From Arthrinium phaeospermum (taxonomy: Eukaryota; Ascomycota; Sordariomycetes; Amphisphaeriales; Apiosporaceae), in contig QYRS01000002.1 of the NCBI GenBank assembly GCA_006503535.1, positions 620,001 to 684,000 of the forward strand: 64,000 nucleotides of DNA. The letters are read 5' to 3'. This document shows positions 20,701 through 31,667 of this stretch, piece by piece; positions within the stretch are counted from its first letter, which is position 1; every line of letters begins with the position of its first letter. Under the pieces are notes generated by a model. That model saw only the letters and a list, made by a program, of their open reading frames with translations. It was not told the DNA's origin and did no database searches. The position numbers were made by a program, and so were the translations under genes.

Positions 20701-23111
20701 CTGCTGTGGAAAACGGCACCGGAATGTGTGTTGAAGAGTTGCGCCGCGGCGCAACTATGCCCCTGTCAGCGATGGCCTAATCAGGCAAAACGGCTCTTTG
20801 CCAAGTCGCATTGCATGCTTGCAGCGGCTTTGCTGATCTCAGGGATGGACGGGCCAGCGGAAACGGACCAATTGATTAAAAACAAAAGTACCATACATAA
20901 CTCTCCGTAGCCGAGAACCAAGAGACTGCAGGTGGCAGGGCGAGTGTCAAGAGACAGAATGAGAGGGTGTCAGTGCCTGGCAGTCACGCAGCTGCAGTCT
21001 GGCAGGTATCATTGATGCAGAAAAGGTCTTAATAATAGGTAGGCCCTAGGTATAGGTACCAGGTTCCGATAGGTGGTTAATGCGCCAAACCCCCCTTGAC
21101 GGGTGGTGGGAAAAGGGAGATGGGTAACATCATTTCAGATGTTGCAAGACATCCATAAGATTACCGGTCGATCATATGCGGGCAATGTGGGCTTCGGACT
21201 TCTCTTTGGCTACAGCCAACAGCTCTACTTGTTTTGCACACAACATTGGTCAAGTCTGCATGCACAAAGACGTACATAGCTCTTGTGACGGATTTAGCAG
21301 GAGTTGTTAAACAGTCAGTGGTCAGTTTGTTGGCTTCGATACGGAGTATGTCAGTCCCATATGCGATCAACATGCCCTTGTACGGAATCGCAATTGGGCA
21401 TCGCGTATCTGCATCTGCATGGTCATATCTTAAGCATGTAGCTAGCTGCCAACACTTCTACGGTCCGAAGCTATGGCCAAGGACTTGGAAAGCTGTGTGC
21501 ATGTCGTTGGGTATGGATTAGGGGGGCCCGACAGGATCTCAGGCTAGGAGAAACACCATGGAATTGATTCCTCGCCCTCAACACTAGGGATGCATATTGA
21601 CTGGCGTGGGTGGTGTACCTCTCGCCTCATGTTGTGTGCCTGCAATGGGCGTACATCCCGTTGCACATTGATTGAGATGGTGTATGACGGCGTCAGTCAA
21701 CGTGGGTGAGTGTTTGGCAGCCTGCCGGCGTTCCTTGTCACAGTGCTTTCTTCTTCTGTATTCAGGCCTGCCGATGTTCGTGCTACTTGACACGCATCTC
21801 AAATGAAGAAGAAAAAGCATGTTGTGCTACCGGATTTCAGAACCGGCAGGAACCTCTCAGGGGTGCCATTCACTTCTCGTCATTTGCATGCCTACCTACC
21901 GCCGCATGTTCAACTGAATGGATGAGTTACTTTGGAATCGAGGACCGACCATTTGCCGACCTCACACGATGGCAGCAACCAGGCATTGAACAAGATCGCC
22001 CATTCCGTAGCCGTTAATGCGAATGGGGTCTGGACATGTCTAAGTTGTTATCGATTATGCCCGGGCTGGGGCCGCCGCCGAAGTCCTGTTGTCGAACACA
22101 CGAAAAAAAAAGTCCCGACCATTTAGCCGTCTGGCGGAGGAATCCATTTCCCCGCAGACCGTCCGTCCATGGTGTTTTGGCCGCGTCACTCCCCGTGTTT
22201 CACCAGCTCCAAAATCCTGTTGACAGCAACCGCCGGCAATCTTTGCCCAAGCACGTATCCCGTGTTCAGCCAAACCGAACTTATGTAAAGAAGAAAAGAG
22301 AAGAGAAAAATTAGGGAAAAAGAAAAACCCGGAGAAAGGAGCGGGAGTTAATACGCGACACTTGGTAGCTCGTGCAATCCCGGTCGAGACGATCTGCGTA
22401 GTATACCCCCAAATTGAGCCAACTCTTGGCACCCGGAACTTGGCATCCTTGGCGTCGATAAGGCCGGCGCAGAGGAGAATAAGAATTGCAATACCGAACC
22501 TATTAGTCGGACCGGCAACGGCGCCCTTGATTTATAGACACGGTAGGGCTTCGTCCAGATCGCGGGAGGATAGATAGGGGTAGCAGCTGGCAGGCGGGCA
22601 GGCATACGTGTAAGCCTGGGTTCTGGCCCGGGGTCCAGGTCCAGCGGATATGGCGGTGTGCAACTTGTCATCGGACTACATAGTCGGGTGGATGATAGTG
22701 CATCAGATTCAGTAGTGCGCCGTCCTCTGTCCCGGCATTAGTGTCGATACTTCCGACTGATCTTCTTATTAGTATGGCCGAGTGCTTACCGCCCTGTACC
22801 ACTTCTTTCGATCGGTTGACGCAGGTCTGGTAATTGTGAGCGTCTTCATTCGTTGTCAATCGCGATCATCAGGACGGTTTCATACACATGTAGGACGAAA
22901 GCGGTTCAAGATACAGTACGTGTTGCATGTGGACTAATGAATGGTATGGATAGCGGGTGTATTTGAGTTTTTTCCGTAGATTCAGGCCGTTTACTCTGCA
23001 TGCATGATCTCGACTTTATCGATCCGCAGCAATATTACAGCAACCCCTTGCTACGAAGACATCGAAGCGAGCACCCACTCGCCCATTGGGTCGACCTAGT
23101 CCAAGTCACCC
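17778..23111. other. Gene-poor segment of about 5.3 kb
   Basis: No reading frame here exceeds about 160 codons, and none shows a recognisable domain or paired splice signals joining conserved sequence. Simple sequence includes a TCTG run near 19044-19058. A 15-base string (taggtggttaatgcg) occurs at about 18790 and again near 21069, which is within chance expectation for this length. The segment just above 17777 must hold the promoter of the orphan gene. Otherwise I see nothing definite: no inverted-repeat ends, no transposase-like frame, and no obvious C-to-T repeat-induced mutation. Confidence 0.5.
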
Positions 23112-23969
23112 TCAAGGCCACAGCTCAGCTTTTTCCCAGTTTCCTGATTCGGTCTTTTGATCGGTAGCACGTCTGTAGATCCAGCGTCGGCCTCTTTCGG
23201 GATCCGAGAGGTCTGTACGATCGACTTCATACGGCACGATGACTACAACCCTGAAATTCTTCCTGGCAATACTGTCCTGTAAGTCGGTGACCTTCTGGCC
23301 CAGGCCAAGACCGTCGTCAACCGGTGAATCAACGGGGGTTCCAGGTGGTGGATTTCTGAAAGAGCCTCGCATTCCTGGGCTGAGGTTCCCAAAATGTGCG
23401 GTGACTTCTCGCGCGAAGCTCCATTGATCGTCATTGGCACCTTCCTTTTTCCTCATCCGCGACATAAGTGCTTTCTGGGCGGCCCTCCCATCGTCGGAGT
23501 CCTCAATATCAGGTCCCACGACAATGGCCTTGCCGCGGATCCGCCATTGCACCATCGGCTCCTTGGCCCAGAAGACGGCTTCGACCGGCCCACCACCGCC
23601 GGAGCCGGTCCAGGCACCATTGCCCTCTAGGGCATCCCCTCCCGCAGCTACTGCACCATCTTCCCACAGTTCGGACATCTTATCCATGCGCATGTCGGTG
23701 GTGAAGGTAAGCATATCGGCCTCGTATATATCGGGGTTGAGCTCGGCCTCATTCTTGGGATTAACTGGGATCGAAGCCCACATGCCGCGATAGACGCACG
23801 TACGGGCTCGCGGGACAAGACAGAACCCGTGACCGTCGTTGATGCCAAAGCCCGCGGACGATGCTGGCATGCGCCTGATGGTGCTGAGTACGAACTCGGG
23901 TGGCTTCATATTCTCGGCGTGCTCCACGAATAAATCACGCCACGGCGCTGATCCCCGCGTTGTAGCCAT
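23112..23969 (-). CDS. Pyridoxamine 5'-phosphate oxidase-like FMN-binding protein (Alr4036 family)
   Basis: A split-barrel flavoprotein of the PNPOx-like superfamily, 285 residues from ATG 23969 (MATTRGSAPWRDLF). An upstream in-frame ATG at 24056 would add 29 residues with several Arg and no acidic residues until the end (ISLSRLSPCQPSVSRR), which could be a mitochondrial leader. Family signatures seen: PWRDLFVEH at the start, FVLSTIRRMP, RARTCVYRGMW (FMN-phosphate-contacting strand), FTTDMRMDKMSEL, GGGGPVEAVFW, QWRIRGKAIVVGPD, then FGNLSPGMRGSFRNPPPG and DSIARKNFRVVVIVP near the C-terminus. Fungal relatives show the same order and length. The true substrate is not established. It lacks the product-site signature of genuine PNPOx (compare pdx3 at 52040), so vitamin B6 oxidation should not be assumed. 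It stands alone between two gene-poor stretches. Confidence 0.9.
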   Translation of the reverse strand: MATTRGSAPWRDLFVEHAENMKPPEFVLSTIRRMPASSAGFGINDGHGFCLVPRARTCVYRGMWASIPVNPKNEAELNPDIYEADMLTFTTDMRMDKMSELWEDGAVAAGGDALEGNGAWTGSGGGGPVEAVFWAKEPMVQWRIRGKAIVVGPDIEDSDDGRAAQKALMSRMRKKEGANDDQWSFAREVTAHFGNLSPGMRGSFRNPPPGTPVDSPVDDGLGLGQKVTDLQDSIARKNFRVVVIVPYEVDRTDLSDPERGRRWIYRRATDQKTESGNWEKAELWP

Positions 23970-26124
23970 GTCGCGGCTCACGAGATGGGCAGTAAGATTG
24001 GCGATACGACGAGAAACGCTTGGCTGACAAGGTGAAAGCCGAGAAAGGGAAATCATAAACACACGCCCGATTTGTACTCGGGCTCAGATTGTTGCGATGC
24101 CGAAGAAAAACCTCAACTCCGTGTTCGTTGTATGGCTGATCATGTGAACCACCCGAAATTTACACGGCTGTTTCCGGACAGGACGATGATTCAACACTGT
24201 CACGCCCGACAATCGATTGTGAGGCTCTGCGGAATGACGTCATGTACCTGGTGATTTGATCCTAGCCCAGCGTCAATCAGCTAACCTCATGTTACATCCA
24301 GTATCCTACGATATGTACAGTGACGAGGCTATCGTGACCTGCCAGATGGGCCTCAAAACCATAGATTCCGGCGTGCCTGCATACAGCATGGCATGACTTA
24401 CATTCATCGGGCGTTGGCTGCGATAATCACATGATTTTTTGGGGCTTTTCTTTGGGCATCAGCTGTGCGGCCAGCGGTTGGTGGTTGGCGGTTGGAAAAC
24501 CACAAAAACTTACCTAACCAGTCAGCTCCAGTAATGCATTGGTAACCCCCACGATGTAGGAATGGAGGGGGGAAAAGGATTGAGGAGAAATGGTCCTAGC
24601 ACCAACTTGTGGCACCCAGCTCGGAGATCCGCCGAGCACCACTTTTTGCTTCAATGCCAGACGAGTTGACCGTAAACCTGACACCCAGCCACCCCCAGGC
24701 AACCCGCCTGGGCAACCGGTTATGCCTCGACATCCTGCGACAAGAAGACTGGAGAATTCTGAATCGCATTTGCTAATTTTTTCCAAGATCGCGATGTTGC
24801 GGCCTTGGAAAATTGGTTGTCCGCGCCGAATCCACCCGCCTCTCTCCCTCTAGCGCGTGCATTTGGGTTTTTGGGAGGGCTCTAGGTCACCGTCCAAGAA
24901 CCGGCCTAAGCCCAGATGGTCGACAAAATCACACAATCAGCTCTTATGTGGGCCAGCCTGTCGTTGGTTCCGACGCCAACTGCAAAACCCTTACCACCAT
25001 TGACATCATATCACGAAAACTCTCGCGCCGTACCAGTCCTGGGACAATTTTACCTGTGATTGCTGCCTCTAGATCGTCAAAATATCAAAGGATTTGTGGG
25101 CTCAAACAGTGGGCTGCATCGGTTCAGCAGCAGCCAAAGTCGCCAAGCTGACTGGCTGACAGGCCAATACCACACTCTTCGGTGCGCCAAGCTGGGACTT
25201 TTTCTTGTCCTTATGGGAAATGGCATGTTGACCGCATACTAGAGACCCTGTTATTTTCCTTCGCGTCCGGTCGCTTTGATGGAGAACGCGCTCACACATG
25301 CTTCCTGAGGCCCAAGGGTGTCGAATACTCTTGACAAATAGCAATTGAGAGCATGTGGACTGGTATGGCCGTTGCTACCACCCTTAACGAGTCTGGGGAT
25401 TGTGATCTGCCGTTTTGCCGCTCTTTGTGACAGGAGCGCCAGCATCTGGGAATTCCTCTGGATCTGCTGGACTGCCAAAAAGGGGAATCCGTGAAAAAAA
25501 CCTCGTAACGCGCAAGCATGGACCCAAGCCACTGAAACGGCCTGGAGCGGGAGAATAAGCTTATTTCGGCGATAGCTCAAGAAACAAGGCGGCCGTGTGA
25601 ACTTTTTGGTCAGGGTCGAGATGAACCAACTAGACGTTGAGCAGGTTTGGATGTCGTCAGACTTGGGCGGCGCCTGCACTCAGGGTCTCCTGCGATCCTA
25701 CAACAAGGGACCAAAAAGGGGATTGGAAGGGACCACGACAAGATCTGGTCACCTCTCTCGTCACACAGCTTCTCCGCGGTTTGTGGCTATCCAGTATCGT
25801 CCGGTCTCCGGGGCAATTATGGGCAGTTGTGGAGCTCTTGGGGCACACTACGCCCGGCGGTACGTCGGTATCAAAAGGAATCCTGGGGCTTGGCAACTCC
25901 GCGCTCGACTCCATCGCCACTCCACGATGGGGCCTGACTGTGGAGAATATGACTCGATTTCCTTCATTCTCAACACCTCTAACCAACTCCACGTCCAACC
26001 TACATAGGTGGACCACTATGACGTTGTCTTGAAATTTCTTATCTTGGCTGTTCGTTCCCTTGTATCCAATACTCTATTGTGAGGACCCTTATGACGAGAA
26101 TGGGATTTCTATCGGCCATGGCTC

Positions 26125-26134
26125 TATATATAAA
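26125..26134 (+). promoter_or_regulatory. TATA box of the sugar transporter gene
   Basis: TATATATAAA lies 73 bp before the ATG at 26207. A clear TATA element is typical of inducible, strongly expressed fungal transport genes. Confidence 0.65.
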
Positions 26135-26139
26135 CGGAC

Positions 26140-26154
26140 CTGGGGAACCCCCAG
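26140..26154. promoter_or_regulatory. Inverted pair of CreA/Mig1-type sites
   Basis: CTGGGG (26140-26145) and its exact reverse complement CCCCAG (26149-26154) are separated by three bases and lie six bases past the TATA box. Each half matches SYGGRG, the consensus bound by the glucose repressor CreA in filamentous fungi. Binding is inferred from sequence only. Confidence 0.55.
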
Positions 26155-26206
26155 ACTTCTCTCCAGCATTCTCGGCCACCATCGACCACCATCGACAACC
26201 GACACA

Positions 26207-27919
26207 ATGATTCGCACTGGTGCTAAAGACAACGATGCCGGTGTCCCAACTTACTGGGGCACCTCAGGCTCACGCCTGCAAAAGATGATTACTATCGTCG
26301 CAACTACCGACTTCCTCCTCTTCGGCTACGACCAAGGTGTCATGGCCGGTATTATCGCCGACGATGCCTTCATGGACTCTTTCCCCGAGGTTCGTGGTGA
26401 CGAGACCTGGGAAGGTTTCGTTACCGCCATCTACGCCATCGGATGCTTCCTGGGTGCCTGCTTCATGCTTGCCTGTGGTGATCAGCTCGGTCGTCGCAAG
26501 TCTATCTTCATTGGCGGCTTCGTCATGATTCTCGGTGTCATCATTCAGATTGCCAGTGTTGGTCCCAGCTATGGCGCAACAGCTCAGTTCATTATCGGCA
26601 GATGTATCACAGGTGTAAGTCCCAGCCATACATTCTTGCAGTCAAACGTTTCAATATTCACGGCTAGGTTACTAACACGGCTCTAGATTGGCAACGGTAT
26701 CAACACAGCAACGGTACCCACTTACCAAGCCGAGTGCTGCCCTCCCCACAACCGAGGAAAGCTCATCTGCATTGAGGGCGGTAACGTCGCCATTGGTACT
26801 CTGATCGCGTACTGGATCGATTACGGTTGCTCTTACGGACCTGCCCCCTTCGTCTGGCGCTTCCCTATCGCCTTCCAATGCGCCTTTGCCATGGTTGTCC
26901 TCGTCTTGATGCTGCGCCTCCCTGAATCGCCTCGCTGGCTCCTGACCAAGGATCGTACAGCCGATGCTACTACAGTGATAGCTGCTCTCCAAGGCAAGCA
27001 TCGCGATGATGAGGAAGTTCAGAGGGAGCTCGCCACCTTTGTCGATGCCATCCGCGCAACCGGCCACAAGGGCGGTGTTACTCCGATGCGAGAGCTTGGT
27101 ACCAACGGCCGCACCCAGCATTTGCGCCGTCTGCTTCTCGGTGCTGGTTCTCAGATGATGCAGCAGCTTTCTGGATGCAACGCTGTCATCTACTACTTCC
27201 CTATTCTCTTCCAACGCTCTATCGGCACTGACCACAACCTGGCATTGCTGCTTGGTGGTGTTAACATGGTCGTCTACGCCGCGTTTGCTACCACTTCTTG
27301 GTTCGTCGTTGAGCGTCTCGGCCGCCGCAAGCTGTTCTTCATTGGCTCCATCGGCCAGTGTCTCTCCATGGTTCTGGTCTTCGGAGCCTTGATCCCCGAC
27401 ACAACCGAAGCCGCCAAGGGTGCTGGTGTCGGTCTGTTCACCTACATCGCTTTCTTCGGCGCTACCTGGTTGCCCCTTCCTTGGTTGTACCCTGCCGAGA
27501 TCAACCCTCTCAAGACCCGTGCTAAGGCCAACGCCCTCTCGACTACATCCAACTGGCTGTGGAACTTCTTCATTGTCATGATCACCCCCGTGCTCATTGG
27601 CTCCATTGGCTGGGGCACGTACCTCTTCTTCGCTGTCCTGAACGCCCTCTTCATTCCCATCCTCTACTTCTTGTACCCTGAGACTGCCGGTCGCACGCTG
27701 GAGGAGATTGACATTATCTTCGCCAAGGGCTTCGAAGAGAACAAGAGCTACGTCCACGCTGCTAAGCAGCTGCCTAAGCTGTCCCATGACGAGGTTCGCT
27801 CATGGGCACGCGACAATGGCTTCAGCTCGGACGAAGAGGGTAGCAAGCCCAGAGTCAGCGAGAAGGAGGACGAATCTCCCACCCTCAAGACCGACAACAA
27901 CAACGCTTTGATGAGCTAA
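26207..27919 (+). CDS. MFS sugar/polyol proton symporter, Stl1-like
   Basis: Plasma-membrane transporter of the sugar porter family, 546 residues, with about 12 membrane segments. Exons 26207-26614 and 26687-27919 join in phase across a 72-nt intron (gtaagt...ctctag). Family motifs seen: FLLFGYDQGVMAGII in the first helix, GDQLGRRKS after helix 2 (the [RK]XGRR[RK] type loop), GRCITG-IGNGINTATVP across the splice site, PESPRWLL before the central loop, QLSGCNAVIYYFP in helix 7, VVERLGRRKLFF, and PETAGRTLEEID at the end of helix 12. The tail (QLPKLSHDEVRSWA) resembles yeast Stl1, a glycerol/H+ symporter, but substrate cannot be told from motifs alone; glycerol, a hexose or another polyol are all possible. 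Codon use is strongly C-ending, unlike neighbouring genes, which points to high expression. The promoter holds a TATA box and repressor-type sites, so glucose repression is likely. Confidence 0.93.
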
Positions 27920-28842
27920 ACGAGTCGATCCGATTATGACCCAAATTGCATTCGCGCCCTGGGGCGCTTTATAAACTCAGCATTTTTATGATACCACGAA
28001 TTGCGGACTGGACTAGGCTTTTGTTCAGTCTGGAGCGTCTCATATTCTACCTTCTCATTTCCCAACTTATATTATGATTCCCTAGTTTTATATGGCATAA
28101 TGTCGAGGGTACTATTACCCTTTGCCAACCCCCTTTCGCATTTGGTTCTGGATCTGAGATGGCCTTAAGCTATTATACCCCCAGATAGATTATATAAACC
28201 AAAGACGATAGAAAGTCACAATAAGAAAAGAAAATCTTAAATCCAAACCTTGCCTACATGAGTGTGCCTTTATGTGTGACGACTTACAACCCCCTGACTG
28301 TGTCAATCCAACACTTGTATGAAGGGATTCTTTCACAACTCCATGCCTTGCGGACTCCCTTACATGATCCTTGGCAAACCCCCACTTGAATGTGCTTCGC
28401 ACGTAATTGACCACCAACGATGTTCGGATATTAGCGGTGATATGATAGGTCCGTATCCGTATACATGGCGCAATCAGGTTCTCAACAAAGTCGCGGCCTC
28501 GGAACAGAATGCAGTGCAATTTGTTGCTCCCGACTATGATGACCGGCCTATCCCGGTGCAGATTGCAGGTACTATTATCGTCCTGCAGGGCGAGATTTTG
28601 CTTACCCTTTTCCGGCATCAGGGCAGTACACAGCGACGTAAGGGCTGGGTTACGCCCCCTCCCCCTCCCCCTCCCCAAGATGTTGTGCAGAAGCAAACCG
28701 ACGGCTAGTAAACCTCGTGTTTTCGGTTCCGTTTATTGAGAAGGAAGAAGAAATTGCGTCCATGTGGGTTTTGTCGTGCCCGTTCCCCCCTCAATAGTAC
28801 GTTTCCCCAGAGAACATCAATCTCTCGCTACGATTGCCAGCC
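27920..28842. other. Intergenic DNA between transporter and Cys-rich membrane protein
   Basis: About 0.9 kb. The left half is AT-rich and probably holds the transporter 3' UTR. A short run of CCCCCT units lies at 28655-28676. Two overlapping opposite-strand frames here (129 and 168 codons) show no domain and are not called. Confidence 0.5.
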
Positions 28843-30192
28843 ATGAGTGATCTCGACCTCTCCATCTCCAACGGCACGTGCTACTTTGCCACGAACCGGA
28901 AGGCGGCTGACACGTTCATCCCATGTGGAAACGCCGCCAACGCCGCCTATACGTGTTGCCTCAAAGGCGATGTTTGTCTAGAGGGCTCCGTTTGCTTCCA
29001 CCCCGACGGTATGGTGAATATTTCGCAACAGGGAAGATGCCTACTTCCCGATGAGAACATTTGCGCTTATACATAGAAACTCTTTACCACAGGCGACAGC
29101 GGGGGCACGACCTACATAGCCGGGTGTACGGATCCGGGCTTCGGCAGCGTCGCGGGCGCCTGCCCCCACAAGGGCAAGTTCGCCGACCAGCAGATCGTGG
29201 GCCTGGTGCGGTGCCAGGACTCGGACGACCGGGGCAGCCCCGACGAGCTCTGGGCGGGCTGCCCCGGCGACAAGGCCAAGACGGAGATGACGGGGGTCCC
29301 CTCGCCGTGCTCCTGCTCCGACCCGGACTTCCAGGGCCTGTTCCGCCAGAAGCCCACCATCGAGGCCGTGGCCACGCTGCCCACGGCGCTGGGGCAGACG
29401 GTCCTGTTTCCCAAGGGCCACGAGCCCGCGCCCTCGTTTCGAGCGGCGACGTCTTCGGCCGGCTCTGCGCCAAGGTCGACGACTGCCGTTCATTCTGGGT
29501 CCACCGCCATGGTGACGAGCGCACCTAGTAGTGCTAGTAGCTCTGCCGCTTTCGCGACGGGGGTTCCGGTGTCTGCCAAGGAAGAGTCGGCGCCGGATCA
29601 AGGCTTGTCCGCGGGCGCCAAAGCCGGCATCGCCGTCGGCGTGCTGCTGGCCGTCCTTCTCAGCAGTGCCATCTTCTTCCTTGCCGTGACTCTGCGGCGC
29701 CGACGCCACCAGAACTCGAGAGGAGGAGCCGAGGAGGCCGAGACCGAGGCCGAAGCAGCCGCGGCCAAAGCGCCGCCCACCACCACCACCGAGGACCTTG
29801 CCACACCAGCAGGCGAGCAGCCTCCCCCGCCTCATAACAGCCCCGATCCAGCGACGGCGCCAACGATGTCCAGGGGGGACGCCGGCTCCTCCGGGAACCA
29901 CGCGGGGGAGGAGTGGTTCAAGCCGGAGCTGGCGGCGGACGAGTCGACGACTGTGTCGTCCTCGTCGCCGGACCCGGCTGCCGTCTTGGCCCCGGGTCAC
30001 AAGAACAGGGTGATGCGCGATAGTCGCGTTTCGCCCAGCGCGGACTCGGATACGTTGCCGAGTTATTACCAGGGCGGCGGTGGCGTCTCCCAGCAAGCGC
30101 GCCGTTCGCCGTCCCTGGTGTCCTCGCTGGGACGAAATGGGGGCTCCGGCCGGGGGAAGGCGATGGGGGACATATCGGAGCTTCAGGGATAG
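28843..30192 (+). CDS. Cys-rich single-pass membrane protein of an ascomycete orphan family
   Basis: A 421-residue protein from exons 28843-29008 and 29093-30192, joined in phase over an 84-nt intron. It starts MSDLDLSISNGTCYFA with no signal peptide. The N-terminal roughly 145 residues hold about a dozen cysteines in CGN, TCC, GCTDPGFG, ACPHKG and PCSCSDPDF contexts. A Ser/Thr/Ala-rich stalk suited to O-glycosylation comes next, then one membrane helix at about residues 232-257 (AGIAVGVLLAVLLSSAIFFLAV) bounded by RRRRH. The last roughly 160 residues are disordered and Pro/Ser-rich with DTLPSYY. This order (Cys domain outside, TM, cytosolic tail) recurs in many uncharacterised ascomycete proteins and resembles wall-sensor architecture. 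With no signal peptide the N-terminus would be exported by the TM helix itself (N-out). The role is unknown; surface sensing or adhesion is only a guess. Confidence 0.85.
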
Positions 30193-31667
30193 GGTGAGAT
30201 GGGTCGATAGGAGGTCATTGGGGGAAATGTTCGTGGGGGGGCTCAACTCATGGAAGACGGGTTGCGCTGCTTGAAGCCAACACTATGTATGTGTCTACTG
30301 CCTACTACCTACTGCATTTCACTGTCAAGTCCTTCTAGGTTGGTATACCTACTTTTGAACACAATGATATTTGAATGCATATCTCTCTGAATCCAGTAGC
30401 AACTTGAAAATAAGTCAACATGCCTGAATGGCAACACAATTGATATAGTTGACATCCGCATAGCTACATACCTAGTGGTACTATATATCTCACGTATTCA
30501 GAGTCTATGCCTGGGCATGCTGTCTCAATCTGCCCGTACGATTTTGATAACATCACCGCGACGAGGAGTTGGAGTGAGCGGTACCTAGGTACTAATTAAG
30601 CTTCTCTCAACTTATGGATCGACTGGGGTCAGTTCCATTCAATCATACTTACATCGATAGCGCACACGCAATATTAAGCAACTTTTTTTTTTCCCTTTAC
30701 TCCGCAATACGTCATCTCCGGTTATCGGGGGAACGCTTGGAGCATGCGCAAGTAAATTTGAAGCAGTACTACCAGAAGGGAGTCTTCCAAGGGCAGTTGG
30801 ACGGTTGACGGACATATTAGGGGTCTCGACAAATGGCCAGCATTTCGGTTCTCACCAGTATACTACGTAGAAAATCAAGCGCAGTAAAATTGAGGCTGCA
30901 TCTAAAGTTAGACTTTGCCCTGGCAGCAGTGAGGTATGGGTGTGCATGGGCAGCGGTCCAGAGCTTGGGTTACATCTTGGCCCTCCCGCCTGCTCGCCAA
31001 ACCAGCCAACAAGTGCATGTCGCCCACCGCCTACTTGTTCACGCCTAGCCCATGCGTCCAGCACCTGCAGAAACTGGATGCTGCCAGTCCAGAACCGGCT
31101 ACAGAAGGGTTTGAGCCTCGACGTCTGGTTGGGCAATCCCCTCCAGCCCACCTGAAAGACCCTGGCTGGCTGTCGTCTAGCCTTTGCATCATGAGTCGTC
31201 GGTCGTTGTCTCGCAGAGTATCATTGGTCCCATGGGTGTAGATCGGGGCTATCACCCCACTTGGCTGCCGTTGCGGGGAGGTGCGAAGAAAAAAAAAAAG
31301 CTCTGGAGGTCGCTCACTGGAAGCTACTGTCGTAGGTAGATATACCAGACCCTGACCAAACAATTTTTTTTCCCTCCTCTTTTTTTCTTGCTATTCTATT
31401 CTCTCCAGAAAGCCTTTGTGCCCTGGAGATACCAAAACCCAACACAACGGCGTTATGACCGTCTGATATCTCGGGATCTACAAGCGCACTTACGGCCCCC
31501 AGGAAGCTCACCCCTCCCTCGAGCGCTGTTGAGGTGCATCGGCGTCAGTGATTATCACTACTACGCCCTTGTCTCACGTGGGCCGCTGTCCCTCTTCCCT
31601 GCCTGCGTCTCGTCCCTTTTTTTTGCCCACCAGTTGAGTCCGAACGCGGGGTTCAAACGGCAGAACA
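30193..31667. promoter_or_regulatory. Upstream region and leader of the pyrimidine multienzyme gene
   Basis: About 1.5 kb. The last 350 bp contain several poly-T tracts (31363-31386, 31617-31624), common just before fungal start sites. A palindromic CACGTG (31575-31580) could bind a bHLH factor. A minimal upstream reading frame, ATG ACC GTC TGA, sits at 31455-31466, although whether it is transcribed is unknown. No other gene is supported. Confidence 0.45.

Larger units (their letters stand above)
23970..26206. other. Upstream regions of the flavoprotein and the sugar transporter
   Basis: About 2.2 kb between two divergent genes, with no gene supported. Besides the paired sites listed separately, matches to the carbon-catabolite repressor consensus SYGGRG occur at 25393-25398, 25808-25813 and 25883-25888 on the plus strand. 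This suggests the right half is the transporter promoter. Confidence 0.5.

Noticed and set aside
18789..21083. 15-base string repeated about 2.3 kb apart as a possible repeat element
   Set aside because: A few 15-base matches are expected by chance in 64 kb, and the flanks do not match.
26672..27787. 371-codon frame antisense to the sugar transporter
   Set aside because: Long antisense frames are a by-product of strong C-ending codon bias; it has no hydrophobic or domain pattern and contradicts a certain gene.
28190..28708. Overlapping frames on both strands between the transporter and the Cys-rich protein
   Set aside because: They overlap each other on opposite strands, have no domain, and no splice signals or composition favour either.
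29041..30246. 401-codon frame antisense to the Cys-rich membrane protein
   Set aside because: It is a GC-rich shadow frame of Arg/Gly repeats opposite a gene with a coherent domain layout.
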